Shown here one piece after another: positions 8,355 to 20,689 of a stretch of 43,537 bases of DNA. Source of the stretch: Pseudomonadales bacterium. GTDB lineage: Bacteria; Pseudomonadota; Gammaproteobacteria; Pseudomonadales; Pseudohongiellaceae. The stretch spans positions 1 through 43,537 of the forward strand of contig JALQUB010000088.1 of the NCBI GenBank assembly GCA_023268635.1, read 5' to 3'. The notes under the pieces are model-generated. The model was not told where the DNA came from, did no database searches, and saw nothing but the letters and a program-made list of their open reading frames with translations. Made by a program: the position numbers and the translations under genes. Numbering within the stretch: the stretch's first letter is position 1; each line of letters begins with the position of its first letter.

Positions 8355-10438
8355 GCACTCGTGATTTCCTCGTCGAAATAGGCACCGAAGAGCTGCCACC
8401 GAAAGCACTGGCAAACCTGTCAAAAGCATTCTCTCAGGAAGTGCTCGCCGGCCTGAAAAAGCTAGAATTAAATTTCGACGCCTCAGAATCTTTCGCGACG
8501 CCTCGTCGTCTCGCGCTTCTGGTCAGCGGACTGGTCGAATCGCAGGCCGATAAAACTATCGAACGTTTTGGCCCGGCGGTTAAAGCTAGTCTGGATGGAG
8601 AAGGCAAGCCGACAAAAGCGGCGTTAGGCTTCGCGAGCTCCTGTGGCGTTGAATTTGACCAGCTGCAAACCGCAGAGAAAGACGGGGTCGAAAAACTTTA
8701 CTACAAGGCGACCCAAAAAGGTCAAGCGACGAGTCAATTATTGTCAGCGCTCGTCAATGAATCTCTCGATAAGTTACCCATCCCTAAACGCATGCGTTGG
8801 GGAAATTCGCGCGCGGAATTCGTGCGTCCGGTTCACTGGGTTGTTCAGCTTTTCGGCGACGAGATTGTTGAAGGTGAATTCTTCGGCATCAAGGCCGGCA
8901 ACGAAACTCGCGGCCACCGCTTCCACGCGAATCATTCGATCACTATCGAAAAGCCCGCACAGTACGCCCAAGTCCTAGAAGAGGCTGGCCATGTCATCCC
9001 TCAGTTCGATAAGCGAAGGGATTTAATTCGTTCGCTCGTCATCGCGGAGGGAGAGAAGGCGGGTGCGCGCAGCATTATTGACGAGGCGCTACTTGACGAG
9101 GTGACTAGTCTGGTCGAGTATCCTGTCGCGTTAACTGGAAAGTTCGAAGAACATTATTTGGAAGTCCCACCCGAAGCGCTCATTCTGGCGATGAAGTCTC
9201 ACCAGAAAACATTCTACTGTGTCGATGCTGAAGGAAAATTGCTTCCGCTCTTCATCGCCGTCAGCAATATCATCAGCAAGGATCCCGCACAGGTGATCGA
9301 AGGAAACGAGCGCGTTATTCGTCCTCGCCTAGCCGATGCAAGTTTTTTCTACGAGACCGACAAACAGAATCCACTTGAGAGCCATCTCGATGCTCTCAAG
9401 AAAATTGTTTTTCAAGATAAGCTCGGCACTGTTTATGACCGCTCAGTGAGAATAGCGAGACTCAGCAGAGAGCTCGCAACTCAATGTGGCGCAGACCCCG
9501 AGCTTTGTGAGCGCGCTGCGATGCTGTCTAAGTGCGATCTCATGACCAATATGGTTGGTGAATTTGCTGACCTGCAAGGATTGATGGGTCGTTATTACGC
9601 GCTCAATGACGGTGAACCAGAAGACGTTGCCGAGGCGATTGACGAGCAATATCGTCCACGTTTCGCGGGTGATAATTTGCCTGCGACGTCTACCGGCGCC
9701 GTACTTGCGATCGCCGAAAAACTCGACACCTTAGCGGGTTTGTTTGCTATCGGTCAGCCACCAACGGGCTCGAAGGATCCGTTCGCTCTGCGCCGAGCCG
9801 CGATTGGCTTGCTGCGCATCATGATCGAGAAACAACTCGACTTGGATTTAGTGAAGTGTATAGACAGTGCATTCGATGGGCTCGACTCTCTTGATCCTAG
9901 CGCGGTAAATCGTAGCGACGAAGTAAAGCAGCAAGCCGTGGAGTTTTTGATGGATCGCTTGCAAGCGTGGAGCGCGGATCGTGGCATTAACCCAAATGTG
10001 TTCCAGTCTGTTATGGCGCTTCGCCCCACGCGCCCTGTTGATTTCGATCGACGAGTCCAAGCTGTTGCTCATTTCCAATCCTTGGAGCAAGCCGCAGCGT
10101 TGGCGGCCGCGAACAAACGCGTTTCTAATCTCTTAGCTAAGCAAGAGGTTGCGGAAGGCGCGGAACTTAAACCTGATCTCCTCGTCGAAGCCGCAGAAAA
10201 AGCGCTTTACGATAATTTGCTGAGTGTTGAATCAGAGGTGACTCCACTGTTCGCAGCGGGCGACTATAAGCAAGGCTTGGCAACGCTAGCGCAACTCAGG
10301 CAAACGGTCGACTCTTTCTTCGACGACGTCCTCGTGGTGAGCGATGATCTTGGTCTCCGTGCGAATCGGCTCGCGCTATTGGCGCGACTCCGTCGTAATT
10401 TTTTGCTGGCTGCGGATATTTCCCATCTATCAAGCTAA
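8351..10438 (+). CDS. glyS: Glycyl-tRNA synthetase beta subunit
   Basis: The beta subunit carries the tRNA-recognition part of glycyl-tRNA synthetase. It starts with the diagnostic [16 protein letters not shown] and contains the conserved blocks KRMRWG, FVRPVHW and SHQKTFYC. The HD-like core holds [15 protein letters not shown], and a C-terminal anticodon-binding (DALR-like) region ends in [11 protein letters not shown]. At 695 residues it matches the E. coli protein (689). The gene is coupled to glyQ through a 4-base overlap. gmhB begins 39 bases downstream. No truncation or frameshift was seen. Confidence 0.96.
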   Translation: MSTRDFLVEIGTEELPPKALANLSKAFSQEVLAGLKKLELNFDASESFATPRRLALLVSGLVESQADKTIERFGPAVKASLDGEGKPTKAALGFASSCGVEFDQLQTAEKDGVEKLYYKATQKGQATSQLLSALVNESLDKLPIPKRMRWGNSRAEFVRPVHWVVQLFGDEIVEGEFFGIKAGNETRGHRFHANHSITIEKPAQYAQVLEEAGHVIPQFDKRRDLIRSLVIAEGEKAGARSIIDEALLDEVTSLVEYPVALTGKFEEHYLEVPPEALILAMKSHQKTFYCVDAEGKLLPLFIAVSNIISKDPAQVIEGNERVIRPRLADASFFYETDKQNPLESHLDALKKIVFQDKLGTVYDRSVRIARLSRELATQCGADPELCERAAMLSKCDLMTNMVGEFADLQGLMGRYYALNDGEPEDVAEAIDEQYRPRFAGDNLPATSTGAVLAIAEKLDTLAGLFAIGQPPTGSKDPFALRRAAIGLLRIMIEKQLDLDLVKCIDSAFDGLDSLDPSAVNRSDEVKQQAVEFLMDRLQAWSADRGINPNVFQSVMALRPTRPVDFDRRVQAVAHFQSLEQAAALAAANKRVSNLLAKQEVAEGAELKPDLLVEAAEKALYDNLLSVESEVTPLFAAGDYKQGLATLAQLRQTVDSFFDDVLVVSDDLGLRANRLALLARLRRNFLLAADISHLSS

Positions 10439-10477
10439 TTACGAGTTATTAATTAACTAGGCTTCTGTGGGGCTAAC

Positions 10478-13527
<3,050 letters not shown>

Positions 13528-13558
13528 CTAAACTGTTATCGGACAATTCGGTGATTTA

Positions 13559-14662
13559 TCAAGCTGTTATTCTACCATGTTCCACGTGGAACTGCGCCTT
13601 CTCACCCCTACCCAGATTAGCAAAAAGTGAGCCCCCCGGCGCATGTACCAAGCTCCCTAATTCCACACACGTGACGAAGAGCTGGCTATCCAGTGACAGT
13701 AGAGCATCGAACACGCGGGCACGGTTTTCTGCGTCTAATTCAGAGGGCAGGTCGTCGATTAAATAAAGACAATTAGCACCAAGACAGTCGGAGAGGAGGC
13801 GACCTTGGGCAATCTTCAATGCGCTCACCAAGATCTTTTGCTGACCACGCGACAAGACCTCAACTGCGGGGGCTCGTTCCAAGCGCACGATTATGTCTGC
13901 ACGCTGAGGGCCGACTTGGGTTGAACCATAGCGCCGATCCAAATCTCGCGACCGCAATAGCTCTTCAGCGAAACTCCTGTCACTCGCCCAACCTCGCGAA
14001 TAGCTCAGCGCTAATTCATCCCCATGGGCGCCCTCCAGCTGCGAATAGACTTCGCGGAAGATCGGCAGGAATTTCTGCATATAATCTCGACGATGCCCAT
14101 CCATCTGTTCCGAGGCGGTCACGAACTCCCGATCCCAAGCCTCGAGTTGAGCGAGATCGAATCGGTCCTGCTTCAAAAGGGCGTTACGATTGGCGAGACA
14201 TTTGCGCGAATCCCGCCAGGCGGAAATAAACCCTTGTTCCACGTGGAACACTCCCCAGTCTAGGAAGCGGCGTCGCGCCTTGGGGCCACCCTCAAGAAGT
14301 TGGAACGCAGTCGCGTCGATTATCTGTAGGGGGAGGCTACGGGCTACGGATTCCCAGTTTCTTTGCGTCTCATCCTGCATACGCAACTGATGTCGCCGCC
14401 GCCGCGACTTACTCAAGCCCAGTCGAATGCCATCATCGAGCTGCGCGAACACCAGCGCCTGATCGAGCTCGTAATTGATGAGGGGATCGAGTTTGCTGCT
14501 TCGGAATGAGCGCCCGCTAGAAAGTAGGTGGATGGCCTCTAGAAGGCTAGTTTTGCCCGAGCCGTTCTCACCATATATCAGGTTTAGTCTCGGCGCGGGC
14601 GAGATCTCTATGCCTTGCAGGTTGCGAAGACCCGAGATCTTTAAAGTTTGTATGCGATTCAT
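13559..14662 (-). CDS. recF: DNA replication and repair protein RecF
   Basis: RecF is an SMC-like ATPase that helps load RecA at single-strand gaps. The 367-residue product shows Walker A GENGSGKT (31-38), then LLEAIHLLSSGRSFR. Signature blocks include QVGPQRADI, the ABC-type signature LSRGQQKILVSALKIAQ, and Walker B CLYLIDDLPSELD. I chose the ATG at 14662 because it aligns with the family N-terminus; a GTG four codons upstream (14674) is possible, and neither has a strong ribosome site. The gene contains two parS sites, each of which encodes FHVE in the RecF reading frame, once mid-protein and once near the C-terminus. Confidence 0.95.
   Translation of the reverse strand: MNRIQTLKISGLRNLQGIEISPAPRLNLIYGENGSGKTSLLEAIHLLSSGRSFRSSKLDPLINYELDQALVFAQLDDGIRLGLSKSRRRRHQLRMQDETQRNWESVARSLPLQIIDATAFQLLEGGPKARRRFLDWGVFHVEQGFISAWRDSRKCLANRNALLKQDRFDLAQLEAWDREFVTASEQMDGHRRDYMQKFLPIFREVYSQLEGAHGDELALSYSRGWASDRSFAEELLRSRDLDRRYGSTQVGPQRADIIVRLERAPAVEVLSRGQQKILVSALKIAQGRLLSDCLGANCLYLIDDLPSELDAENRARVFDALLSLDSQLFVTCVELGSLVHAPGGSLFANLGRGEKAQFHVEHGRITA
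13578..13593. other. parS site 1, in the 3' end of recF
   Basis: TGTTCCACGTGGAACT matches the bacterial chromosomal ParB-binding palindrome TGTTCCACGTGGAACA at 15 of 16 positions. ParB should nucleate and spread from here. The cognate parAB genes lie about 12 kb to the right. The site sits inside codons for the C-terminal part of RecF. Confidence 0.9.
14235..14250. other. parS site 2, inside recF
   Basis: TGTTCCACGTGGAACA is a perfect 16-base palindrome identical to the chromosomal parS consensus used in Pseudomonas. It lies 657 bases from the first site. Two intact sites so close to each other and to dnaA strongly suggest a ParB-loading locus for origin segregation. Confidence 0.95.
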
Positions 14663-14726
14663 AATTACTGGCACAAAGCCCGGCGGCGAATAATCCCGCC
14701 ACCAGGAGCCATTGGGATGTCTATCC

Positions 14727-15827
14727 TTATAGCCTCATCGGCATCACGACATACATTGCATTGCTGTCGTCGCAGGACTCAATCAATGCGCTGCTATTCG
14801 AGTCAAGCAGAGTGATCTTTGCCTGCTTGCTACGCAGGGTAGACAGGACATCGATGAGATAGCTCACATTAAAGCCCATCTCTAACTCATCGCCTTGATA
14901 TTCAACGGTGACAACCTCTTCAGCCTCTTCCTGCTCAGGATTATTGGCGAAAATACGGAGCTCGCCGGCTTTTAATACGATGCGAACTCCCCGATATTTC
15001 TCATTAGAAAGAATCGAGGCGCGGCTGAAGGCTTGGCGCAGCGCCTGACAATCGCCCGTCACCACCTTGTCACCCCCTTTAGGCAAAACACGGTTGTAAT
15101 CTGGGAATTTGCCATCAACCAGCTTCGAGGTAAAAGTGAAATCCGCCACGGCAGCACGGATATGGTTCTGCCCGAACACGAGCGTGATATCCCCTTCTTC
15201 GCCCAATAAACGCGAGAGCTCCATCACCCCTTTACGCGGCACGATCAGCTGCTGGACGCTGGAAATATCATTATTCACCTTGTGGGTTTCCATGGCGAGT
15301 CGATGACCATCAGTCGACACAACCCGGAGGTAATCTGGAGAAATCTCAAACAGCATCCCGTTCAGATAATAGCGGACATCCTGCTGGGCCATCGCGAAAC
15401 TCGTGCTGTCGAGCAGCTCGCCGAGCTTAGCTTGGGGCAGGGTGAGGGAGAATGTATCCGCCTCTTCCTCAACATTTGGGAATTCCGACGCCGCCAGCGT
15501 AGTCAATGAAAAGCGGCTGCGACCCGCCTTCACGGTGAACTTGTTGTCCTTCAGCGAAATTTCGAGCATCGCGTCATCGGCGAGGGACTTGCAGATATCA
15601 AGCAGCTTACGCGCAGGCACCGTCACCGCACCATGGCTATGCGCCGAATCCACCGCCACTCGTCCTACCAACTCAACTTCGAGGTCTGTTCCGGTAAGTG
15701 AAAGCTCATTGCCATTCAGCACCAAAAGCACATTCGACAACACAGGGAGTGTTTGTCGTCTCTCAACTACACCACTCACGAGTTGAAGTGGTTTAAGTAG
15801 TGCTTCACGCGATATCACAAAATGCAT
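14727..15827 (-). CDS. dnaN: DNA polymerase III sliding clamp (beta subunit)
   Basis: DnaN is the ring-shaped dimer that tethers DNA polymerase III to the template. The 366 residues comprise three repeated clamp folds, with recognisable blocks REALLKPLQLVSGVVERRQTLPVLSNVLL near the start, LTGTDLEVEL, YYLNGMLFE, STDGHRLA, DGKFPDYNRVLP and the C-terminal YVVMPMRL. I place the start at the internal ATG: AAGGA sits 8 bases upstream of it, whereas the same AAGGA would touch the ATG three codons earlier (15836). The resulting 366 residues equal the E. coli length. It lies 31 bases after dnaA and precedes recF in one operon. Confidence 0.97.
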   Translation of the reverse strand: MHFVISREALLKPLQLVSGVVERRQTLPVLSNVLLVLNGNELSLTGTDLEVELVGRVAVDSAHSHGAVTVPARKLLDICKSLADDAMLEISLKDNKFTVKAGRSRFSLTTLAASEFPNVEEEADTFSLTLPQAKLGELLDSTSFAMAQQDVRYYLNGMLFEISPDYLRVVSTDGHRLAMETHKVNNDISSVQQLIVPRKGVMELSRLLGEEGDITLVFGQNHIRAAVADFTFTSKLVDGKFPDYNRVLPKGGDKVVTGDCQALRQAFSRASILSNEKYRGVRIVLKAGELRIFANNPEQEEAEEVVTVEYQGDELEMGFNVSYLIDVLSTLRSKQAKITLLDSNSSALIESCDDSNAMYVVMPMRL

Positions 15828-15858
15828 GTCTGTCATCCTTATTCTTTCTACCTTGCCA

Positions 15859-17454
15859 CTAACTCGACAGTAGGCGCAGTAGGTTGTTGTAATCTTCTTC
15901 TATGTCGATCGAGCTCTGACGAAGTTTGCCAATTTGCTTACAGGCGTGCATGACCGTCGTGTGGTCACGACCGCCGAACGCATCACCAATTTCGGGCAGG
16001 CTATGATTCGTCAATTCTTTAGAAAGGCACATCGCCACCTGACGTGGCCTCGCAACCGAGCGATTGCGCCGCTTAGACAGCATGTCCGACATCTTAATTT
16101 TGTAATACTCGGCGCAAGAACGCTGAATATTATCGATGGTTACCAGCTTATCCTGTAAGGCGAACAAATCCCTGAGAGCCTCTTTAATTAGGTCTACACT
16201 GATAGGCTCTCCCCGAAAGCTGGAGTGGGCGATCACCCGCTTCAGCGCGCCTTCGAGTTCCCGCACATTCGATCGCAGGCGTTGGGCGATAAACATGGCC
16301 GCATCATTAGGTAGCTCGACATTCACTAAGGCCGCCTTATTCATCAAAATGGCGGCACGCGTTTCAAGCTCCGGCGGCTCTACAGCAACCGTCAACCCCC
16401 AACCGAATCGAGACTTAAGCCTCTCTTCTAGTCCGTTAATCTCTTTATGATAGCGATCGCTCGTCAGAATGATTTGCTGGCCACCTTCGAGTAGCGCGTT
16501 AAAGGTGTGGAAAAATTCTTCCTGAGAGCGTTCCTTGCCCGCGAAAAACTGAATATCGTCGATCAATAGTGCATCAACGGAACGATAGAAACGCTTAAAT
16601 TCATTGATTGAATTAAGCTGCAAGGCGGTCACCATGGTGGCGACAAACGTCTCAGAATGTAGATAGACCACCTTCGCATCAGGCTTTTTCTCGAGCAGGT
16701 AATTCCCGATCGCATGCATTAAGTGAGTCTTACCTAATCCAACACCACCATAGATAAAGAGGGGGTTGTAAGCGAAGCCTGGGTTTTCCGCTACCTGCAT
16801 AGCCGCCGCTCGTGCAAGTTGATTCGACTTACCTTCGACAAAATTCTCGAAGGTGTTTTCTCTGTTCAATGCGCCCCGGTGGCTTAACTTCCCTTCGATA
16901 ATCGTATCAACATTCGATCTCTTTTGGTTTGAGGGAAGCACAAAGGCGGGAGAGTTTCCCGCCATAACACCCGATAGTAAATCTTCACTCTCTTTGGGGG
17001 CTATATTAAGAGGCGCCTCCTTAAATGTGCTGGAAAATTCGGCGCTCTGAGTCGCCTGTGTGGCTCGAGAGGGCTGTGAAGCTTGCGGCGCCGGTGCGAG
17101 TTGGGTTGTCTGGGCGTAATGATCAGCGACCACAATGACGGGGTTTTTCTGAATTTCTAGTATTTTCTGGGTTTTTTCGGAGAAGATGTCGCATATTTGC
17201 GAATAAAGTTTGGTTTTCACCCAATCTTGGATAAATCGGTTAGGGGCAATCAAGCGAAACTCGAGCTCGGTGCCGGTCATATTATCGGTCGCCGGCATAA
17301 GTAGCGGTTTTAATGGGCGGACCCAGGTATTGAATGCCTGAGTAGGGATCTCACTTCGAAGGAGGTCTAAACAATCTTGCCAGAGTGAGGTGGCATCGAG
17401 CTCAGCAGCCTGATTTTCGACGCAACTCTGTTCTACGAAAATTTCGCTTGTCAC
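15859..17454 (-). CDS. dnaA: Chromosomal replication initiator DnaA
   Basis: DnaA binds DnaA boxes at the origin, opens the duplex and loads helicase; it also represses its own gene. Domain I is at about residues 22-105, reached after an N-terminal extension of about 20 residues. A long, low-complexity linker rich in Gln, Ala and Ser (domain II) spans about 112-195. The AAA+ domain has Walker A GGVGLGKT (236-243) and Walker B LLIDD (296-300), followed by the TSDR sensor motif. Domain IV ends with the DnaA-box-reading GRDHTTV (495-501). The start is GTG, well supported by AGGGG five bases upstream. At 531 residues it exceeds E. coli DnaA (467), chiefly through linker and N-terminal length. Confidence 0.97.
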   Translation of the reverse strand: MTSEIFVEQSCVENQAAELDATSLWQDCLDLLRSEIPTQAFNTWVRPLKPLLMPATDNMTGTELEFRLIAPNRFIQDWVKTKLYSQICDIFSEKTQKILEIQKNPVIVVADHYAQTTQLAPAPQASQPSRATQATQSAEFSSTFKEAPLNIAPKESEDLLSGVMAGNSPAFVLPSNQKRSNVDTIIEGKLSHRGALNRENTFENFVEGKSNQLARAAAMQVAENPGFAYNPLFIYGGVGLGKTHLMHAIGNYLLEKKPDAKVVYLHSETFVATMVTALQLNSINEFKRFYRSVDALLIDDIQFFAGKERSQEEFFHTFNALLEGGQQIILTSDRYHKEINGLEERLKSRFGWGLTVAVEPPELETRAAILMNKAALVNVELPNDAAMFIAQRLRSNVRELEGALKRVIAHSSFRGEPISVDLIKEALRDLFALQDKLVTIDNIQRSCAEYYKIKMSDMLSKRRNRSVARPRQVAMCLSKELTNHSLPEIGDAFGGRDHTTVMHACKQIGKLRQSSIDIEEDYNNLLRLLSS

Positions 17455-17613
17455 ACTTACCCCTGAATTTTCCTGCGACGCCTTTTAAATACAGCTCAGA
17501 ATACAGTTCAGTACTCTTCGCGTTTCAGCACATTTCTTTCGACTCTTATTCTGATCGATCTGTACTTGAGGCTTTTCTTTATTAGCGTCGGAGTGTAGCG
17601 AGGAACAATAAAG

Positions 17614-17622
17614 TTATCCACC
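17614..17622 (+). promoter_or_regulatory. DnaA box (TTATCCACC, 8/9)
   Basis: Matches the TTATCCACA consensus except at the last base. It lies about 160 bases upstream of dnaA, next to the A+T-rich stretch. Confidence 0.6.
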
Positions 17623-17710
17623 GATTCCTGAACTTTTAATAAAAGATAAAATATTTTAAATTCATGTAGTTAACAACAAACAGTGGTTTTAAAGATCCGA
17701 TCACTAAAAA

Positions 17711-17719
17711 TTACCCACA
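17711..17719 (+). promoter_or_regulatory. DnaA box (TTACCCACA, 8/9)
   Basis: One mismatch to TTATCCACA at position 4. It flanks the A+T-rich stretch on the rpmH side. Confidence 0.5.
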
Positions 17720-17748
17720 AAAGAAGCAAAGAGTTCACAGGGATAAGT

Positions 17749-17757
17749 TGTGGATAA
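17749..17757 (-). promoter_or_regulatory. DnaA box (perfect TTATCCACA)
   Basis: The complement reads TTATCCACA exactly. A weaker TTATCCCTG on the same strand lies immediately to its left at 17738-17746. Confidence 0.75.
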
Positions 17758-17994
17758 TTTGTTATCAAGCTATGACTAGTCGGAACGTCTAGGAAAAAGT
17801 TCTCGTTGTGCTGTCCTTGTGGCGATACTCATGAATAGAAACAGCGATTTAGGCGCCTTGAATAAAGGGTTTTGCATGCTAATTTACTGCAACAAGACAT
17901 TGCATATTGGCGCCAAACCCTCTACTATTCGCCTCCCTTTCTCTGTGGGTAAAAATCCGCAAAGAGAAAACCGTCAATATTTTAGGTGTTAGTC

Positions 17995-18129
17995 ATGAAA
18001 AGAACATTTCAACCAAGCGTACTTAAGCGCGCTCGTACACACGGTTTCCGCGCTCGCATGGCAACAAAAGGCGGCCGTGCCGTTATTAATCGCCGTCGTG
18101 CAAAAGGCCGCGCAAAACTGTCTGCATAA
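17995..18129 (+). CDS. rpmH: 50S ribosomal protein L34
   Basis: L34 is a small, very basic protein of the large ribosomal subunit. The gene encodes 44 residues beginning MKRTFQPS and continuing through the conserved [25 protein letters not shown] and KLSA, which is essentially the canonical bacterial L34. The gene is short enough to be missed by length-filtered gene calling. It heads the rpmH-rnpA-yidD-yidC-mnmE run and is divergent from dnaA, as in most bacteria. A strong hairpin lies between it and rnpA. Confidence 0.97.
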   Translation: MKRTFQPSVLKRARTHGFRARMATKGGRAVINRRRAKGRAKLSA

Positions 18130-18168
18130 TCTTCGCTTCGAACGTCGCAGCTCTCGTGCGATCCAATC

Positions 18169-18196
18169 ACGGCCTCAATATTAAGATTGAGGCCGT
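18169..18196 (+). terminator. Strong hairpin between rpmH and rnpA (attenuator or processing site)
   Basis: ACGGCCTCAAT and ATTGAGGCCGT form a perfect 11-bp stem with a 6-base loop. No run of T follows, so it is not a standard intrinsic terminator. It may lower rnpA expression relative to rpmH or stabilise the rpmH message 3' end. The structure is seen directly; the role is inferred. Confidence 0.55.
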
Positions 18197-18233
18197 AATA
18201 GAAGACAGCAGACGTCCGCGCTAGCCACTTGCT

Positions 18234-18650
18234 ATGACTACTCAGTCCTTCCCCAAGACAGCGCGATTACTCAACGCCCACGACTACAAATCCGTCTTCG
18301 ATAATTCACGCTATAAGGTCTCCTGCAGAGAGTTTCTATTCCTCGCTACCCCCAGCAAGGGAATTCGCCCCAGACTCGGGCTGGTTATCGCCAAAAAGCA
18401 CATACCCAAAGCCGTTAATCGCAATAAGTTGAAGCGTGCCTTGCGAGAAGCCTTCCGACTGCATCAAGACCAACTGCCTCTATTAGATATAGTCGTGCTC
18501 GCTCGCAAGGATGCTGATAGACTAACGCCCGCAGCCTTAGTCTCTACTATTAATAAGCTAATCGCCGATCTCATTACTCGTGAACAAAATGATAAGCGAA
18601 AGGCACAGGCTAATACTGATAGTAAATCCAATGAAAACATTCACCGGTAA
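18234..18650 (+). CDS. rnpA: Ribonuclease P protein component
   Basis: RnpA is the basic protein subunit that assists the RNase P ribozyme in trimming tRNA 5' ends. The family motif RNKLKRALREAF (a form of the RNR box) is present, preceded by PRLGLVIAKKHIPKAVNRN. The 138-residue product carries a hydrophilic C-terminal tail after residue 115, making it somewhat longer than most (about 120). The ATG lacks a strong Shine-Dalgarno sequence. Its end abuts yidD, whose start is 5 bases past the rnpA stop, as in the usual rpmH-rnpA-yidD-yidC order. Confidence 0.93.
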   Translation: MTTQSFPKTARLLNAHDYKSVFDNSRYKVSCREFLFLATPSKGIRPRLGLVIAKKHIPKAVNRNKLKRALREAFRLHQDQLPLLDIVVLARKDADRLTPAALVSTINKLIADLITREQNDKRKAQANTDSKSNENIHR

Positions 18651-18654
18651 TAGG

Positions 18655-18897
18655 ATGAGCCTACTCGATCGATTACTTTCGCCAATCATTCTGGGGCTGA
18701 TTAAGATCTACCAGTTGACGTTGAGTTTATTCATTGGACAACAGTGTCGCTTTCATCCCACCTGCTCACACTATATGGCTGAGGCAATACAAATACATGG
18801 TGTTATAAAAGGTGTGAAGATGGGCAGTAAACGTTTAAGTCATTGCCATCCTTGGCACGAAGGCGGATACGATCCGGTGCCAGCGAAGAAACAATAG
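18655..18897 (+). CDS. yidD: Membrane protein insertion efficiency factor YidD
   Basis: YidD is a small membrane-associated protein thought to help YidC-dependent insertion. The 80-residue product has an amphipathic or hydrophobic N-terminus (about residues 3-25). It then has the family signature QQCRFHPTCSHYMAEAIQIHG and, near the end, CHPWHEGGYDPVP. I chose the ATG at 18655 because the product then has the normal family length. The frame stays open upstream within rnpA, with an in-frame ATG at 18631, so a longer form overlapping rnpA cannot be excluded. Confidence 0.92.
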   Translation: MSLLDRLLSPIILGLIKIYQLTLSLFIGQQCRFHPTCSHYMAEAIQIHGVIKGVKMGSKRLSHCHPWHEGGYDPVPAKKQ

Positions 18898-18982
18898 CCT
18901 TTTGTAAGCGCACGAATTAAACCGGTTTTCGAGCTACGCTTAAAACCGACCCAAGATTAACCGAACTAAAAAGTGGTACAGA

Positions 18983-20659
18983 ATGAATCTCACCCGTTTT
19001 GCACTCTATAGCGCCCTCGCCGTAGTCTCTTACTTGATGCTTCTACAGTGGCAGGAAGACTATCCTGACGAAAAACAGCAAGCGGGACTCGACACACCCA
19101 CTCTAAACGCTCCGATCGAAGAATCGATGACCACGAGCGCTACGACACAAGTCGCTAACGACGTGCCAAGTCTGCCTGGCGCTACCCCTACTAACGACAC
19201 CTTAACGATAACCGAACAGAGCTTCATTAAAGTTGCGACGGACACACTTGAATTGCAAATAGACAGCCATGGTGGAGACATCGTGTATCTCGCTCTACCG
19301 CAACATCTGACCAGTCTAAATGTGGATGCAGAACCATTCGTGATTTTGAGCAGCGCTCCAGGCCGTAGCTATACTGCACCTAGCGGCTTAATTGGGCCCA
19401 ATGGCATAGATTCGGAACGCCGTGCAATTTACTCGACAAGCTCTCCTGAATATACCCTGGCCGATGGACAAAACACGTTACAAGTAGATTTAACAACGAG
19501 TACTGAATCCGGCGTCACGATCACAAAGCGATTTGTGTTTACGCGCGATAGCTATCTCATCGACATCAGTTATTTAATCGACAATAAGAGCCCAACCGAA
19601 TTTCGCGCCAACCCATTCGGTCAGATCAAACGAGATAATTTCGACGATCCGAGCAATGCCGGTGGCTTTGGACGCACGTATTTAGGTTTTGTGACTACAA
19701 ACGAAGAAGACCCCTACAATGAAGTGACCTTCGACGATATTGACGATGACGGCTCAGCGAGCGTTAAATCACTCGGTGGATGGATAGCCTTCAGTCAGCA
19801 TTATTTCATTAGCGCTTGGATTCCTTCGGCAAACTCAAACAATAATTTCACCACCCGAAAGAACTCAGCCGGGCAATACTATGGCGAGTTCACTGGTGAC
19901 ACGATTGCTATCCCAGCTGGATCGACAGGTAGATATGACACGCAGTTCTATGTCGGCCCTAAAGACCAATACAAACTCGCCGAGGTCTCACCGAACCTAG
20001 ACCTCACTATCGACTACAGTTTTTTGTGGTTCATCGCCGCACCAATTTACTGGTTACTCACAAAAATCAATTCGGTGATTGGAAATTACGGTTTCTCGAT
20101 TATCTTGCTAACTATCAGTGTTAAGGCATTGTTCTACAAACTGTCAGAAACACAGTATCGCTCTATGGCAAGCATGCGACGCTTGATGCCAAAGATCCAA
20201 CAGCTTAAAGAGCTGTACGGCGACGACCGGATGAAATTGCAGCAAGCGACGATGGAGCTTTATAAAAAGGAAAAAGCTAACCCTTTGGCAGGCTGTTTGC
20301 CTATGTTGGTTCAAATGCCTGTGTTTATCTCACTCTATTGGGTATTACTCGAAAGTGTTGAGTTACGACATGCACCTTTCATTCTCTGGCTGACTGACCT
20401 TTCTGTCCGCGACCCTTATTTCGTTTTGCCACTACTGATGGGCGGCACAATGCTCTTGCAGACTTCATTGAGCCCTGCACCGGCGGATCCGATGCAAGCA
20501 AAAGTAATGAAATTAATGCCCATTATGATGACCGGTATTTTCCTCTGGTTCCCAGCGGGTCTCGTTCTTTATTGGTTCACAAACGCGGCTCTCGGTATCG
20601 CGCAACAATGGTATATCACCCGTAAGATTGAGGCCCAATACGAAGCGAAGAAAGCCTAG
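18983..20659 (+). CDS. yidC: Membrane protein insertase YidC
   Basis: YidC inserts and folds proteins in the inner membrane, alone or with SecYEG; Fo subunits a and c, encoded in this window, are classic clients. The 558-residue protein has an N-terminal transmembrane segment (about 5-22) and an acidic spacer. A large periplasmic domain spans about 75-340. The conserved five-helix core follows, with QYRSMASMR carrying the groove arginine Arg393 (E. coli Arg366), NPLAGCLPMLVQMPVFISLYWVL, and FPAGLVLYWFTNAALGIAQQW. The length matches gammaproteobacterial YidC (about 550). Confidence 0.96.
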   Translation: MNLTRFALYSALAVVSYLMLLQWQEDYPDEKQQAGLDTPTLNAPIEESMTTSATTQVANDVPSLPGATPTNDTLTITEQSFIKVATDTLELQIDSHGGDIVYLALPQHLTSLNVDAEPFVILSSAPGRSYTAPSGLIGPNGIDSERRAIYSTSSPEYTLADGQNTLQVDLTTSTESGVTITKRFVFTRDSYLIDISYLIDNKSPTEFRANPFGQIKRDNFDDPSNAGGFGRTYLGFVTTNEEDPYNEVTFDDIDDDGSASVKSLGGWIAFSQHYFISAWIPSANSNNNFTTRKNSAGQYYGEFTGDTIAIPAGSTGRYDTQFYVGPKDQYKLAEVSPNLDLTIDYSFLWFIAAPIYWLLTKINSVIGNYGFSIILLTISVKALFYKLSETQYRSMASMRRLMPKIQQLKELYGDDRMKLQQATMELYKKEKANPLAGCLPMLVQMPVFISLYWVLLESVELRHAPFILWLTDLSVRDPYFVLPLLMGGTMLLQTSLSPAPADPMQAKVMKLMPIMMTGIFLWFPAGLVLYWFTNAALGIAQQWYITRKIEAQYEAKKA

Positions 20660-20689
20660 GTCTTGAGGCTCTAGCCAACAAGTGAACAC

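Larger units (their letters stand above)
17455..17994. other. dnaA-rpmH intergenic region, candidate origin / DnaA-box cluster
   Basis: This 540-base gap between divergent dnaA and rpmH has no gene I can support. It contains one perfect and two near-perfect DnaA boxes and a stretch around 17641-17700 that is about 77% A+T. In Pseudomonas the functional oriC lies in the equivalent place. The boxes may instead, or also, serve DnaA autoregulation. The rpmH-proximal part contains the palindromes AGGCGCCT (17851-17858) and TTGGCGCCAA (17907-17916), of unknown role. I could not define promoters for dnaA or rpmH with confidence. Confidence 0.6.
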
